A stretch of 55,326 bases of DNA from Lentisphaerota bacterium (GTDB taxonomy: Bacteria > Verrucomicrobiota > Kiritimatiellia > JAAZAB01): the NCBI GenBank assembly GCA_016188985.1, contig JACPGM010000014.1, forward strand, positions 1-55,326, read 5' to 3'. The position numbers and the translations under genes are program-made. Below the pieces are notes generated by a model. It made no database searches, was not told where the DNA came from, and was given only the letters and a program-made list of their open reading frames with translations. This document shows, piece after piece, positions 1-9,281 of the stretch; the first letter of the stretch is position 1; every line of letters begins with the position of its first letter.

Positions 1-310
1 CGTTGGTTTCCACCAGCACGGTGGCGCCCGGGCGCGCCTTCCGCAGGGCTTTCAGCAAGGCCGGCGTGCCGCGCTGCAGCAAGGGCTCGCCGCCGGTAAC
101 CTCCACCAGCGCCAGGCCGCTCGCGCGAAATTCTTGCGCCAGTTGCGCAATGGTTTTAGCCGCGCCGCCGCTGAAGGCATAAGTCGTGTCGCAATAGGAG
201 CAGTGCAGGTTGCAGCCGGTCAAGCGGATGAAAAAACAGGGCTGCCCGGCATGGGTGCCTTCGCCCTGGATGGAAGCAAACGTTTCGCAGACCTGCAGGC
301 ACGGTTCCAT
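1..310 (-). CDS. queE: 7-carboxy-7-deazaguanine synthase, N-terminal part (cut by window edge)
   Basis: Radical SAM enzyme of the queuosine pathway, converting CPH4 to 7-carboxy-7-deazaguanine. Reading from the ATG at 310, the product opens with a substrate region (SIQGEGTHAGQPCFFIRL) and then the QueE-type CxxxCxxC cluster motif CNLHCSYC (C33, C37, C40), followed by VEVTGGEPLLQ, the usual GGEP SAM-binding motif. Only about 103 residues are present; the rest lies before base 1. The start codon directly follows the queD stop codon, so the two are co-transcribed and functionally linked. The family assignment is firm. Confidence 0.93.
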   Translation of the reverse strand, partial: MEPCLQVCETFASIQGEGTHAGQPCFFIRLTGCNLHCSYCDTTYAFSGGAAKTIAQLAQEFRASGLALVEVTGGEPLLQRGTPALLKALRKARPGATVLVETN

Positions 311-685
311 TCAGGCGCTTTCCCAATAGGACGCCGAAGTGCCGGTGCCTTCGCTGACCCGCACACGCTGGACTTTAAGACGCCGGCTATTCAGCCGGCG
401 CGCGAGAGCCTGGAAAAGGTAGCGGGCCAGATTTTCCGATGACGGATTTTTCCGCACAAACAGGGGCAGAGAGTTCAATTCCCGGTGATCCAAAGGGTCC
501 ACTACTTCCTTAAGCACCCGCTTGACCTGCCGGAAATCCGCCAGCAGGCCCAGGGCATCGGTGCGGCGGCCGCGCAGCGCCACTTCGACTTCCCAATTAT
601 GACCGTGCAGGCGCTCACAGACCCCGGGATAGCCCTTAAGGAAGTGCGCGCTGGAAAAACCGGTTTTAACGCTGATTTCAAACAT
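311..685 (-). CDS. queD: 6-carboxytetrahydropterin synthase QueD
   Basis: Makes 6-carboxy-5,6,7,8-tetrahydropterin from dihydroneopterin triphosphate, the step before QueE. The 124-residue length is normal. Zinc ligands are visible as H14 (SSAHF), H27 and H29 (LHGHNW), with catalytic C23 just before them. D66-H67 (PLDHREL) and E112 (SEGTGTSASY) complete the active-site signature. The stop codon abuts the queE start. No strong ribosome binding site is seen upstream of the ATG. The family assignment is firm. Confidence 0.95.
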   Translation of the reverse strand: MFEISVKTGFSSAHFLKGYPGVCERLHGHNWEVEVALRGRRTDALGLLADFRQVKRVLKEVVDPLDHRELNSLPLFVRKNPSSENLARYLFQALARRLNSRRLKVQRVRVSEGTGTSASYWESA

Positions 686-721
686 AAGTCACCAGATAAT
701 GCCGTTGGAAATTAGATATTT

Positions 722-751
722 TCCGCCGGAGGCGGATCCGCCAACGGCGGA
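722..751. repeat. 30-bp double-hairpin repeat, intergenic copy
   Basis: Two successive 15-bp hairpins with 6-bp stems and 3-base loops: TCCGCC-GGA-GGCGGA then TCCGCC-AAC-GGCGGA. The same 30-bp architecture, with different loop triplets, recurs at 26593-26622 inside a tRNA-Tyr copy. The rest of 752-896 holds degenerate repeats of the form aactgtgaactg and no gene. Similar degenerate repeats occur at about 5405-5460. Confidence 0.75.
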
Positions 752-896
752 GAAATTGGGAAGAACCTGTCCTGGTTCCATACCAATTTTCAGTTTCGAT
801 GCTCCGTCAACTCTGAACTGTGAACTGCAAACTGTCTAACTGTAAACTGCTTACAGTGAACCGTGAACGCTGAACCTTCTAAACCCCTCCTTTATA

Positions 897-1763
897 TCAG
901 GCTTTCTGCGGCGCGGCAATTTCATTTAATTCCGGATAATGCTCCCTGAGCAGCAGCGGCACCGGCACTTTGTCCCCGCTAAACAGAGCCTTGAGCTGGA
1001 GAATGTTGGCGACTTCCTGGCCTTTGAAGTGGTTGTTGGTTACGACGGTCAGGCTTTTAGATCCTTCCCGCAGCGCTTCCGCGCGCTGGCGCAGGCCCTG
1101 GAGTTCCGCGCGCGAATAGTAGTAGTTATAAGTTTCGTCGCGGCCGGCTGCTTTGTCAAACCAGGCCGCGCTGTTGCGTCCATGCAGCCGCAGATAGCGC
1201 TCGGCCCCCACATGGCACCGCGCCAGGTTAAAACTGGTGTGACTCATGGGATAATCCAGATTGGCCACCGTAACCGCCAGACTTTCCAGGAAGGCCAGGG
1301 CCGAGGGCACTTGCCAGGAATTATGGCGCAACTCCAGCGTCAAGTTAGTCAAGCCACCTAAAGTGTCCTCGGTCCGGCTGAGGTAGTCGCGGTGCTCCGC
1401 GGTATCGTTGAAATCGTACTTGAACTGGGCCAGGAAGTGGGTGAGTTTGCCGGCCTCGATCAAGGGAGCAAATCCATCCTGGAGCTGGTGGACAAGCTCG
1501 GCGGAAAGCAGACCGCCGTGGGTGATGTCCTGCGGCACCTTGGCACTGAAGCGGAACTCCGGCTTGAAAGCCGTCTGCTTGAGCCAGCCTGCGGCGTGGC
1601 GCGCCAGCGGCACTCGGTAGAAAGAGCTGTTGATCTCGATCAAGTCCACATAATGGGCAATATACCCCAGGTGTTCGCGCGTTCCCCGCGGGTAGACAAT
1701 CCCCTCCCAGTCCGGATAGGACCAGCCTGCGATCCCGAAGTAGATTGGCGCTGGCGCAGCCAT
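897..1763 (-). CDS. DUF72 family protein (YecE-like)
   Basis: A 288-residue member of the DUF72/YecE family, a TIM-barrel-like fold of unknown biochemical role. The opening YFGIAGWSYPDWEGIVYPRG and the later FRFSAKVPQDITH, LTLELRHNSW and RLHGRNSAAWFDK segments are the typical conserved blocks. The length is slightly above the family's usual 240-270 residues. It stands alone on the minus strand. About 180 bp separate it from the next gene, and that gap carries a GC-rich palindrome-like segment (around 1850-1890) related to one at 25835-25865. The family is clear; the function is unknown. Confidence 0.88.
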   Translation of the reverse strand: MAAPAPIYFGIAGWSYPDWEGIVYPRGTREHLGYIAHYVDLIEINSSFYRVPLARHAAGWLKQTAFKPEFRFSAKVPQDITHGGLLSAELVHQLQDGFAPLIEAGKLTHFLAQFKYDFNDTAEHRDYLSRTEDTLGGLTNLTLELRHNSWQVPSALAFLESLAVTVANLDYPMSHTSFNLARCHVGAERYLRLHGRNSAAWFDKAAGRDETYNYYYSRAELQGLRQRAEALREGSKSLTVVTNNHFKGQEVANILQLKALFSGDKVPVPLLLREHYPELNEIAAPQKA

Positions 1764-1942
1764 ACCCCTATCCTAAGCGACAAAGATCGTCATCAAGCTG
1801 CCCGGCGATAAAAAAGTGCTGGGCTATCATCCTGCTTCGCCGGCCGTCGTCGCGCCGTAGTCCGGCCACCGCCGGACGAAGGCGGAAGGCTACGCAGGAC
1901 AGGTGTGCCACCCCTTCCCTCCGTCGCCCTTGGACTGTGTAT

Positions 1943-4129
1943 TCAGTGGAAGGACAAGATTGAGCCGGGAACAGGCACTTGGCCCCAGTGGACCGAGCCC
2001 GCGGCGGCATCGCTGCCGCCGGCATTGACCGCGGGGCTTACCATCGTTCCCTCACGATACATTGACCAGATGGCGATCCGCCCGCCGCCGCCGGAGCCGG
2101 AAAGACCGCCGCTATATCCCGTGTTGCCGCCATTGGCGCGCACGACCGCATTGGCGCCGCCGATAACGAAGCGGCGGCAGTAGAGATTGATGGCGCCGCC
2201 CGAACCGCCGCCGCCATAAGCCCCATCGTAAATAGGCCCGCCGTTGGCCGAGAGCACGCCGTTAAGAGTGAGCGTATCCTCAACCCTGACCCAGATAAAC
2301 CCGCCGCCACGGCCGCCCCATCGGCCATAAGCACTTCCACTGCCACCGGCACTGCCGGGTTCAAAGGGAGCATTGGAAGAACCGTAGACCGGTCCCGGCA
2401 ATACCGTCCCGGAGTTGGCGACGCCGCCCGTGCCGCCGTAGCTGGCCCCGCTGTTGCGGTTAGCCACTTGCCCGCCAACACCACGGCCCGGCCCGTATCC
2501 GTTGGCGCCTACCGAGCCATCCGAGCGTTCCCGGAAACCGGCGCCATCCGCCCGAAAGCCGCAATTAGGCGTGTTAATGGTAAGGTTGGACATGGAAAAG
2601 AAAACTGAGCCGCCATTGGTCGGATTCGACAGCGGGCTGATCCAGCCGTTCGTCCCGATGGTCACATTACCGTTCACGGAAACAACTGCTCCGGTGCGAA
2701 AGGTGCTATTGGTTTCGCCCGCCTGGATATAAAACAGCCCGGAATTGGAAGAACTGCTGCCCAGAACACTCAGGTTGCTGCTAATCGTAACGTTGGGGCG
2801 AGTGGTCATACCGGCCAGGAGGGCAAAGGCCCCATTGGTGATGAGAAAATCGCCCAGGCACGTTACCATCGCGTTGCTTAGTTCCAGCCGGCCGCCGCTG
2901 GTAACGGTTATCTGGTTGGCGGTAATAACCAGGCCATCCTGGGCAATCTTGAGGTAGCCACCAGTCTGGGTCAGACTGTTCACAATCCAAGGCGAGGTTA
3001 CTGGCGCCAGCCACAGACCGCTGTGCCAATTGGTTTCCTGGAGGAAGCGGCTGCTGGGAAAATACAAGGTCCCTAATCGGCCATAAGCGTTGTTGTATTG
3101 GCAGGAAGGATCTTCGCCACTTCCGACCTGTCTGGCCGTGAGCGGCCAAGGCGTTGCGTTACCCTGGTTCAAGCCCGGCGCCGCCGAGAAAGTAATGGCC
3201 GGAATCGCGGCGGCCTCCTGGGCGCTGTTGGTATAAATGACCGCAATGCGCCCCCCGCCCCCCGAGCCACCATATTCGCCCTGAGCACCGCCATTAGCAC
3301 TGATTATACCGTTAGAACCGGCCAGCAGGTAGCAGCGGATGAAAATCGAGCCGCCGGAGCCACCGCTGTAGTAATCACCACTTCCAAATGTTCCCTTAGT
3401 TCCTCCCGCGGCAATCGTTCCGTTCACGGTTACAGTGCCCACGGACTCAATGATTACAGCCCCTCCGCCATTACCGCCTTTGCAGCCAGTGGCGCCACCC
3501 CCTCCTCCGCTTCCCGGAAAAGTTGGAGCGTCGTATTGATCGTAGGTACTACCGCCAGCGAGCCAAGGATAGGCAGAAGCGCGTTTCTGGTCGCCGCCGG
3601 CGCCACCATGCCCGGCGCCGGAGGGCCAGTACGAGCTCCCCCCTCTGCCAAACCCTGGTCCATGTCCGTCAGAGTTTGTTCCACCCGCATAGCCCTGGCC
3701 AGTAACATCAATCTTACCGCCCGGGGCTATGGTAAGGTTTGAGCAGAAAAAATAAACGTTGTTTGACATCTGGCCATTAGTAAAGGCCGCCGGCAGCGTG
3801 ACCACGCCATTAGTCAGGATGCTAATATAAGTGGCGGTCAGGATGCTGTTCCAGTTGGTGAACATAAGCCGCGTGCTCGTCGCGCCCCCGCCAACGGTCA
3901 ACGAGCTTAAGTTGGACGACGCGCTGGAGATGATGGCCAGCGACCCCGTGTAGGTAATGTAGACATCATCGCCATTATCGGGCACCGACCCCTCTACCCA
4001 GTTGGCAGCCAGCGCCCAGTCGCCGGTGGTGGCAGCCTGGAAGTTGCGCGTCGCGCCCCAGACAAGATCAACGGCAAGCGGGCTCAGCCATACGCACAAA
4101 AAAAATAAAAGACCTGCTGACGCCTTCAT
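1943..4129 (-). CDS. Large secreted glycine-rich protein
   Basis: A predicted exported protein of about 728 residues. I place the start at 4129, giving MKASAGLLFFLCVWLSPLAV, a good Sec signal peptide; a longer form starting at 4174 is possible. After the signal comes an ATTGDWALAANWVEGSVPDNGDDVYI segment, the pattern seen before autotransporter-type beta-strand regions in PVC bacteria. The body is low-complexity, with many Gly/Ser/Asn runs (GGSGGGG, GGGGRIAV) and repeated parallel-beta-helix-like strands (LTISNGG-type). No C-terminal barrel or PEP-CTERM anchor is evident. The likely role is a surface or extracellular structural protein; the specific function is unknown. Confidence 0.72.
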   Translation of the reverse strand: MKASAGLLFFLCVWLSPLAVDLVWGATRNFQAATTGDWALAANWVEGSVPDNGDDVYITYTGSLAIISSASSNLSSLTVGGGATSTRLMFTNWNSILTATYISILTNGVVTLPAAFTNGQMSNNVYFFCSNLTIAPGGKIDVTGQGYAGGTNSDGHGPGFGRGGSSYWPSGAGHGGAGGDQKRASAYPWLAGGSTYDQYDAPTFPGSGGGGGATGCKGGNGGGAVIIESVGTVTVNGTIAAGGTKGTFGSGDYYSGGSGGSIFIRCYLLAGSNGIISANGGAQGEYGGSGGGGRIAVIYTNSAQEAAAIPAITFSAAPGLNQGNATPWPLTARQVGSGEDPSCQYNNAYGRLGTLYFPSSRFLQETNWHSGLWLAPVTSPWIVNSLTQTGGYLKIAQDGLVITANQITVTSGGRLELSNAMVTCLGDFLITNGAFALLAGMTTRPNVTISSNLSVLGSSSSNSGLFYIQAGETNSTFRTGAVVSVNGNVTIGTNGWISPLSNPTNGGSVFFSMSNLTINTPNCGFRADGAGFRERSDGSVGANGYGPGRGVGGQVANRNSGASYGGTGGVANSGTVLPGPVYGSSNAPFEPGSAGGSGSAYGRWGGRGGGFIWVRVEDTLTLNGVLSANGGPIYDGAYGGGGSGGAINLYCRRFVIGGANAVVRANGGNTGYSGGLSGSGGGGRIAIWSMYREGTMVSPAVNAGGSDAAAGSVHWGQVPVPGSILSFH

Positions 4130-4268
4130 TAAAATGAACCCAACGGCCATTTCGCGCCGACATGCTCCCAACATTTAATCGAAAATATACTATTTGTTTC
4201 CGCCAAGCCTGTCAACAGGGCACCCCTTCCCTCAGAACTCAGCTTTTCCTGCTCAGCCCGCCAAGCAC

Positions 4269-5390
4269 TCAGAAAGCCATGCGTTGCCAGCCCTTTTTCA
4301 GAGGGTCGCGCGGCGGCAACCCCAGCAGTTCGCGTCCCGTATCCACGTAGTAGCGATAATTTTCCAGAGGGGTCCCGTTCGGAATGCGGTGGTCAAGGCT
4401 GAATACTGTCCCGCCTGAGCGCATCAAGCTCTGCATCTTGTATTCGAGTTCCTTCCTGATTTCCGCCTTGCCCTGGCGCAGCACGTGTTTATCAATGCCT
4501 CCGCCCACGGCGAGGGACTTGCCATACTTCTTTCTGAGTTGCACGATATCCATCCCCGCCGCGGGTTCCAGCGGAATAAGGGCGTTAAGACCGGCCTCAA
4601 GGAACTCGTCAATGACGGCGTTCAAGTTCCCGTCGCTGTCCATCTGAAAAATGAGCGTGCCGCGGGAGGCAAGCAGGTCCCAGATTTTCCGGTAATAAGG
4701 CTTGATGAATTCCCTGACTTGGGTCGGCCCGACCAGAGGCCCAGACTTGCCGGCCAGGTCTTCGCCCACGGAGAGTTGGTCAATCACAACCTCCGCGCTG
4801 ACCATTTCCAGAACCCGGAAAGTAGTATGCGAAAGAGTCTGCAGGATATCCTGCATCAGTTCCGGGTCGTCATAGTAGCACAGGCATGCTTGCTCATCGC
4901 CCATAAGCTCTCTGGGCGTGCTGAAGGCGCCCGGCATAGCCGCGACCACCAGCGCCCCGGCCGCCTGGGCTTTCCTGGCGGCGGCCACCTCGTCATAATT
5001 GACTCGCTCCGCGGAAAACTCGAAAAGCCGCTTGATTCGCCGCCAGTCATCCATGTTCTTGACCGGATAATCCAGCGGCAGCGGAATCGTGGCCGACTTC
5101 TTAAACAATTTCAACGTTCGGCCCAGGCAATCCTTCTCCAGCCGGTATTCGGGAGTATCTTCAATCACTTTGGGTTCCGAGCCGCCCATAGCGCCCGTGT
5201 GGCCGCCGCAATGAGCAAGGGGAACATAGTCCCAGTCAAAGGCAACCAGGCTTATTTCTTCCTCGGTCGCGCCCTGGGCGCGCCATTCCTGGGCCAAACC
5301 GACCAGCGGGCCGAAGAGCTCGACAAACATCTGGCGTTCAACGCGGCCGAAGGTTTTCAGTTCAATATATTGTTCGCGGCTGAATCGCAT
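4269..5390 (-). CDS. Uroporphyrinogen decarboxylase-family methyltransferase-like protein
   Basis: 373 residues with the URO-D fold. The C-terminal half has the expected blocks: an aspartate-rich strand (LIFQMDSDGNLNAVIDEFLEAGLNALIPLEPAAGMD), then LRKKYGKSLAVGGGIDKHVL and GGTVFSLDHRIPNGTPLENY. Heme-pathway HemE arginine motifs are absent. It therefore belongs with the MtaA/corrinoid methyltransferase-like UroD proteins that are expanded in anaerobes, not with true HemE. A ribosome binding site GGAGG precedes the ATG by 9 bases. No corrinoid protein lies next to it. A related paralog sits at 17380-18603. The substrate cannot be inferred. Confidence 0.8.
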   Translation of the reverse strand: MRFSREQYIELKTFGRVERQMFVELFGPLVGLAQEWRAQGATEEEISLVAFDWDYVPLAHCGGHTGAMGGSEPKVIEDTPEYRLEKDCLGRTLKLFKKSATIPLPLDYPVKNMDDWRRIKRLFEFSAERVNYDEVAAARKAQAAGALVVAAMPGAFSTPRELMGDEQACLCYYDDPELMQDILQTLSHTTFRVLEMVSAEVVIDQLSVGEDLAGKSGPLVGPTQVREFIKPYYRKIWDLLASRGTLIFQMDSDGNLNAVIDEFLEAGLNALIPLEPAAGMDIVQLRKKYGKSLAVGGGIDKHVLRQGKAEIRKELEYKMQSLMRSGGTVFSLDHRIPNGTPLENYRYYVDTGRELLGLPPRDPLKKGWQRMAF

Positions 5391-5464
5391 GGGCCAAACC
5401 TCCGTTCACAGTTAAGCAGTTCAAAGTTCGAAGTTAAAAGTTGAACAGTTCACAGTAAGACAGT

Positions 5465-6238
5465 TTACCGTGCACGATCCGGACTATGGCGCGGCACGCG
5501 CGGGAAGCCGAGCCCGTGGCCCAGGGGAATATAAAATGAAACGATCTTGCAAGCGCGCTTAATGAGCGTGCGGCTCAGCCGGAAGGGCGGCCCATGCCCG
5601 GGCGCGCATAGCGCTCCACAAAGTGGCCGCATCTGTTCGAGGGTATGCACATAGTCTTCCGGATTCGAGCCCCAGTGGACATCCATCCAGCCAATCGAGC
5701 CATCGGCAAAGAGCGTGTCGCCCACGAAAAGCAGATCCCCGCAAAGAATATGGATACTGCCAACCGTGTGGCCCGGCGCGGCGCTGACCTTGAAATTATG
5801 TTTCCCTACCGGGAAGCGCTCGCCGCCCACAACCTTGTGCCGGATGGGACAAGGCACGAAATCCTCGTCAAATCCCGCGTAGGGAATCTTGGTTCCCGTG
5901 ATAACGAGATCGCCTTTCTCCACGACTTTTGCGGCGTTAGCGTGCGCCACAACGCTGAAACCGAACTCGCGCGACCACCATCCCATGGCCCCGACATGAT
6001 CGGCATGAAAATGGGTCATGAAGCCCAAGCGTATCTTGCGCGGATCGAGGCCGGCCTGGCGCCACAACCCCAGGATAACTTCGCGATGCCGCAGGAGGCC
6101 GCTATCCACCAGAACCAGACCCACCTTGGTCACGACCACGTGCAACTCGCCGCCATCAGGCGGATGAAACCAATAAAGCTCCGGCCTTACCTTCCGGAAA
6201 AAGCTTTTCGTCGTGCCTAGCTCTGGTCGTGCAGACAT
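5465..6238 (-). CDS. MBL-fold metallohydrolase
   Basis: A metallo-beta-lactamase-fold hydrolase of 257 residues. The dinuclear metal motif HxHxDH is intact (THFHADHVG, H76, H78, D80, H81), followed by APGHTVGSIHI (third metal histidine), VGDTLF (bridging aspartate) and a late APGHGP histidine. The arrangement resembles the glyoxalase II-like group. It starts 9 bases after the coaB stop with an SD-like GAGGGG, so it is probably translated from the same transcript. The substrate is unknown. Confidence 0.85.
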   Translation of the reverse strand: MSARPELGTTKSFFRKVRPELYWFHPPDGGELHVVVTKVGLVLVDSGLLRHREVILGLWRQAGLDPRKIRLGFMTHFHADHVGAMGWWSREFGFSVVAHANAAKVVEKGDLVITGTKIPYAGFDEDFVPCPIRHKVVGGERFPVGKHNFKVSAAPGHTVGSIHILCGDLLFVGDTLFADGSIGWMDVHWGSNPEDYVHTLEQMRPLCGALCAPGHGPPFRLSRTLIKRACKIVSFYIPLGHGLGFPRVPRHSPDRAR

Positions 6239-6247
6239 AACCCCTCA

Positions 6248-6883
6248 TCAGCGGGCAAACCGCGCCTCCAGCCAGTCCAGAATACGGGCGGCCACTTCGG
6301 TCTTGGCCATAAGCGGCAAGGCCTGCACCCGTCCGTCACGAGCAATCAGCGTTACCCGGTTGGTATTGACTTCAAAGCCGGAACCGCGTTGGCTCACATT
6401 ATTGGCGACAATCAGGTCCAATCCCTTGGCCACTAACTTGGCGCGGGCTTTTTTAAGCAGATGATCGGTCTCCGCGGCAAACCCGATAAAGATCCACCGG
6501 CCCTTTCTGGGCCGCAGGCTCATCAGAATATCGGGCGTAGGTTCGAGGCGTAAGCGCCAGGGCTTATTTGTTTTTTTCAGCTTGCGCGGACTAAAGCGGC
6601 TTGGCCGCCAATCGGCCACGGCCGCCGCCATGATGAGCGCATCGTTACGCGGCAGCCGGTGTTTGACGGCCGAGAACATCTCGGCGGCGGTGGTAATGGA
6701 GATAAAGGTTGCTTTGGCCGGCGGTGTAAGCGCCACGGGACCGGAAATCAGCGTAACCTTGTGCCCGCGCCGGGCGGCGGCGTGAGCCAGGGCATAACCC
6801 ATCTTGCCGCTGGAACGGTTGCTCAGGAAACGCACGGGGTCAAGCGCTTCGCGGGTCGGCCCGGCGGTTACAATTATTTTCAA
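6248..6883 (-). CDS. coaB: Phosphopantothenate-cysteine ligase (stand-alone CoaB)
   Basis: Joins 4'-phosphopantothenate to cysteine in CoA synthesis. The 211-residue protein matches only the CoaB half of the usual CoaBC fusion: ITVTAGPTRE-type start (KIIVTAGPTREALDPVRF), then SNRSSGKMG (21-29) and the AAAVADWRP motif. The reading frame begins at a TTG codon (6881-6883) with AAGGAG upstream. The decarboxylase half, coaC, lies about 6 kb away at 12858-13415 on the same strand, with an accessory island between them. The function is firm. Confidence 0.93.
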   Translation of the reverse strand: MKIIVTAGPTREALDPVRFLSNRSSGKMGYALAHAAARRGHKVTLISGPVALTPPAKATFISITTAAEMFSAVKHRLPRNDALIMAAAVADWRPSRFSPRKLKKTNKPWRLRLEPTPDILMSLRPRKGRWIFIGFAAETDHLLKKARAKLVAKGLDLIVANNVSQRGSGFEVNTNRVTLIARDGRVQALPLMAKTEVAARILDWLEARFAR

Positions 6884-6908
6884 TGCCGATCTCCTTGGAG
6901 CCTATCAC

Positions 6909-7127
6909 TTAGGAGGCCCACTTCATCCGCAATTTGCGCTGGGACAGAACACATTCCCGCAGATACAAGTTAATCAGGTTCTGATAAGGAATGCCGGTTT
7001 GTGACGCCATCGCCTTGAAATAAGCGATAATGTCTACGCCCATGCGAATGGTTAGTTGCTTCTTGAGCCGCTTGGCATACGGATTAGGCCGGCTCTTCAT
7101 CTTGCTCAGGTCATATTCTTTTTTCAT
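6909..7127 (-). CDS. brnA: BrnA-like antitoxin
   Basis: A 72-residue basic protein with a ribbon-helix-helix-like C-terminus (KKQLTIRMGVDIIAYFKAMASQTGIPYQNLINLYLREC), the form of BrnA-type antitoxins. Its start overlaps the stop of the upstream BrnT-like toxin by 4 bases, the standard BrnT-BrnA order. It should bind the toxin and repress the pair's own promoter, where a palindrome lies at 7415-7435. The gene sits 25 bp before coaB. The family call rests on sequence pattern and gene order. Confidence 0.82.
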   Translation of the reverse strand: MKKEYDLSKMKSRPNPYAKRLKKQLTIRMGVDIIAYFKAMASQTGIPYQNLINLYLRECVLSQRKLRMKWAS

Positions 7128-7417
7128 GACACACCTTTAAGGTAAAGCCTCCGTTCATTCTTTGTTGCCTTACGGGCTGAGATGATACGGATAATCGAAC
7201 CGCTTTCGCGTCGGCAATGACAAACCAGCAGAACTCTCAGCTTGGTGCTGATTCCGAGGAGAAGGAATCGGTCTTCCCATTCCGAGTGCTCGTCGTCATA
7301 GAACTCAACGGCGTGCTCATCAAAGAAGACCGTCTGAGCTTCGGCAAAAGATACGCTGTGTTGGCGCTGGTTCTTCCGGTTCTCTTCCTCATCCCATTCG
7401 AACCTCAGCGCTTTCAT
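7124..7417 (-). CDS. brnT: BrnT-like ribonuclease toxin
   Basis: A 97-residue BrnT-type (RelE-fold) toxin. The family signature is visible: FEWDEEENRKNQRQHSVSF, AQTVFFDEHAVEFYD, then RFLLLG, VLLVCHCRR, IIRIISARKATKNERRLY. It is predicted to cleave mRNA in the cytoplasm until neutralised by BrnA. Its ATG lies inside a palindrome (7415-7435), so repressor binding could also block translation initiation. This is the first of two BrnT/BrnA pairs in the island. Confidence 0.87.
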   Translation of the reverse strand: MKALRFEWDEEENRKNQRQHSVSFAEAQTVFFDEHAVEFYDDEHSEWEDRFLLLGISTKLRVLLVCHCRRESGSIIRIISARKATKNERRLYLKGVS

Positions 7418-7435
7418 AACTACAATGTAGGTATG
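7415..7435. promoter_or_regulatory. Palindrome at the first brnT start (probable operator)
   Basis: CATAACTACA, one central base, then TGTAGGTATG: two 10-bp arms matching at 9 of 10 positions. It covers the brnT start codon. BrnA antitoxins autoregulate through promoter palindromes, so this is the natural candidate site. That role is inferred. Confidence 0.55.
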
Positions 7436-7554
7436 TCATAGCTACAGGTCAAGAGTTTTGTCATGACGGCCAAGGTGCCGAGTGGCAATTGGTCCGACGC
7501 TAACGGGTATTTTCACAGCGCGTTCTTGCTGGAATTGCCTTAATGGCATAGAGC

Positions 7555-9231
7555 CTATTCGGGGATCAGCTCTGCACTGGCAAAGCTATTGCTGCCGGTT
7601 CCGAACACTTTGTAGGTTTCGGTTACTGTGGCGTCCTGGACGACAAAGTCGAGGAGCCCATCTCCGTTGAAATCCCCAGTGCTTTCCAGGTGATATTGCG
7701 ACCAGGTGCTGGCCGAAAGGCCAAATAACGGGTCAACCGAATCGTAGGCGCCAGCGCCATTATTGCCCACCAGATAGACGCTGCCCGAACTGAGATCGCG
7801 CACCATGAGCTCGGCATAGCCGTCTCGATACACGTCGCCCGCCGCTTCAATCCGGTAGCCGGCCAGCGCCGCCGGGTCAATGCCCAGGACATAGCCCGTG
7901 CTTTGCAACTGATTGGTTGCGCCCGCGCTATAGGCCAGCAGGGTAGAGCCAGTGGCGCGGTCCCGGACCACATATTCAATAAAACCATCGGCATTGAGAT
8001 CGCCGGCGGCATCCACAGCATAGGCCGCCCAAACTGAAGCATCACCAAAGCCAAACAAGGCTTCATGGGACGAGTACGTATTGTCCTCGCCGGCTTTCAC
8101 GAGATAAGGAACCAGCGTGGCGCGGTCCATGACCACTACGGCAATCTGCCCGGTGGCCGGCGCATGGGCCGTGGCGCCGATAAGCTGATAGGGCTCCCAA
8201 GCCGCATCGCTCAGATCCAGAAAATTCACCGAGGAACCGCTGCCGCCCGGTTGGATACGCCCTACCCGATTTGTTTCGACCGTTGCCGAAAAGACCGGCA
8301 GTGGACAGGCCACACTCGGGGCGGCCGGCGCAGCATTGGATGGCATGGCCACCCAGAAGAGCCTGGTCTTGCCATCGGGATCAATAAAGCTGTCGGGTAC
8401 ACCCCAGGCATTGCCGGAAGAATCATCGGCGGCAATGCCGGCGGTTCCTTCTGCCGTCCAAGTCAGGCCATTGGTGGAAATGGCCGTATAGATTTCCTTC
8501 TTGTTCGAGGCATTCATAGCCACGTAATACAGGCGCAAGCTGTGGTCCTGCAGTTCTATAATGGTGGGGTCGCTACCCGGAGGGAATGAGGCGGTTTCTT
8601 CGGAAAAAGTCAGGCCATCCTCAGCGCGATAAACCTTGAGGCCGCCAGCGGAAGAAGAGAGGTAAATACGGACCGCAGTGCCCGTCAGCGCCCACGCTTC
8701 CGACGAAACCCCGTTGATCCCCAGGGAAACGCCATCCGGCGCGAAGCTCCATTGCCCGTTGGCATTAGTGCTGATGATGCCGCTGGTTAGATAGAAACCG
8801 CTAAACGGGTCCACCCCCGTGGTAGCAGTGTAATAGACCCGGAAAGTCCCGTTGCTCAAGGCCACGGCCGTCGGATCCAAAGCATTGCCGCCGGCTACGG
8901 TAATCAGCGCGTTGGTGTTCACTTGCCAGTTCAGGCCGTCGGTGGAGGCGGCCATATAAATTTGCTGCGGCAAGCGGTTGGAACTGGGCGTGGTGGAAAC
9001 AAGCGCGAGGAAGTTGTTGCTCTGCGCCTTGAGCACATAGGGATCCACGTAGCCGTTGGTGAAGCGGTAGCCCTGGTCCTGGGTAAAGCTCTGGCCGTCG
9101 CTGGAGCTCGCGCTTAAGATCACTTCGTAGATCTCCGGGGCGCCGCCATTACCATCGCCATCCTTGCCAGGCGTGCCGCAAAGACTCGTCAGAAAAACCG
9201 ATGCCGCTAAGGCAACTGCTTTCCGGTTCAT
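7555..9231 (-). CDS. Secreted beta-propeller/FG-GAP repeat protein
   Basis: 558 residues with an N-terminal signal sequence (MNRKAVALAASVFLTSLCG) preceded by a strong AAGGAGG ribosome binding site. Residues about 40-330 contain repeated strands of the form YMAASTDGLNWQ, VYYTATTG and LRLYYVAMN, like the GH43/sialidase-type five-bladed propellers. The C-terminal third holds FG-GAP/VCBS calcium-type repeats: GDLNADGFIEYVVRD, GDVYRDGYAELMVRD and GDFNGDGLLDFVVQD. Glycan binding or extracellular adhesion is plausible. No catalytic acid pair could be assigned. It lies inside the coaB-coaC island. Confidence 0.72.
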   Translation of the reverse strand: MNRKAVALAASVFLTSLCGTPGKDGDGNGGAPEIYEVILSASSSDGQSFTQDQGYRFTNGYVDPYVLKAQSNNFLALVSTTPSSNRLPQQIYMAASTDGLNWQVNTNALITVAGGNALDPTAVALSNGTFRVYYTATTGVDPFSGFYLTSGIISTNANGQWSFAPDGVSLGINGVSSEAWALTGTAVRIYLSSSAGGLKVYRAEDGLTFSEETASFPPGSDPTIIELQDHSLRLYYVAMNASNKKEIYTAISTNGLTWTAEGTAGIAADDSSGNAWGVPDSFIDPDGKTRLFWVAMPSNAAPAAPSVACPLPVFSATVETNRVGRIQPGGSGSSVNFLDLSDAAWEPYQLIGATAHAPATGQIAVVVMDRATLVPYLVKAGEDNTYSSHEALFGFGDASVWAAYAVDAAGDLNADGFIEYVVRDRATGSTLLAYSAGATNQLQSTGYVLGIDPAALAGYRIEAAGDVYRDGYAELMVRDLSSGSVYLVGNNGAGAYDSVDPLFGLSASTWSQYHLESTGDFNGDGLLDFVVQDATVTETYKVFGTGSNSFASAELIPE

Positions 9232-9281
9232 GAGACCTCCTTAACTGCTAACCGTGAACTTCCCGAAAACTATTCCGCATT

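Noticed and set aside
3098-3742. Long antisense open frames over the glycine-rich secreted protein
   Set aside because: They are GC-rich shadow frames with no start signals or domains.
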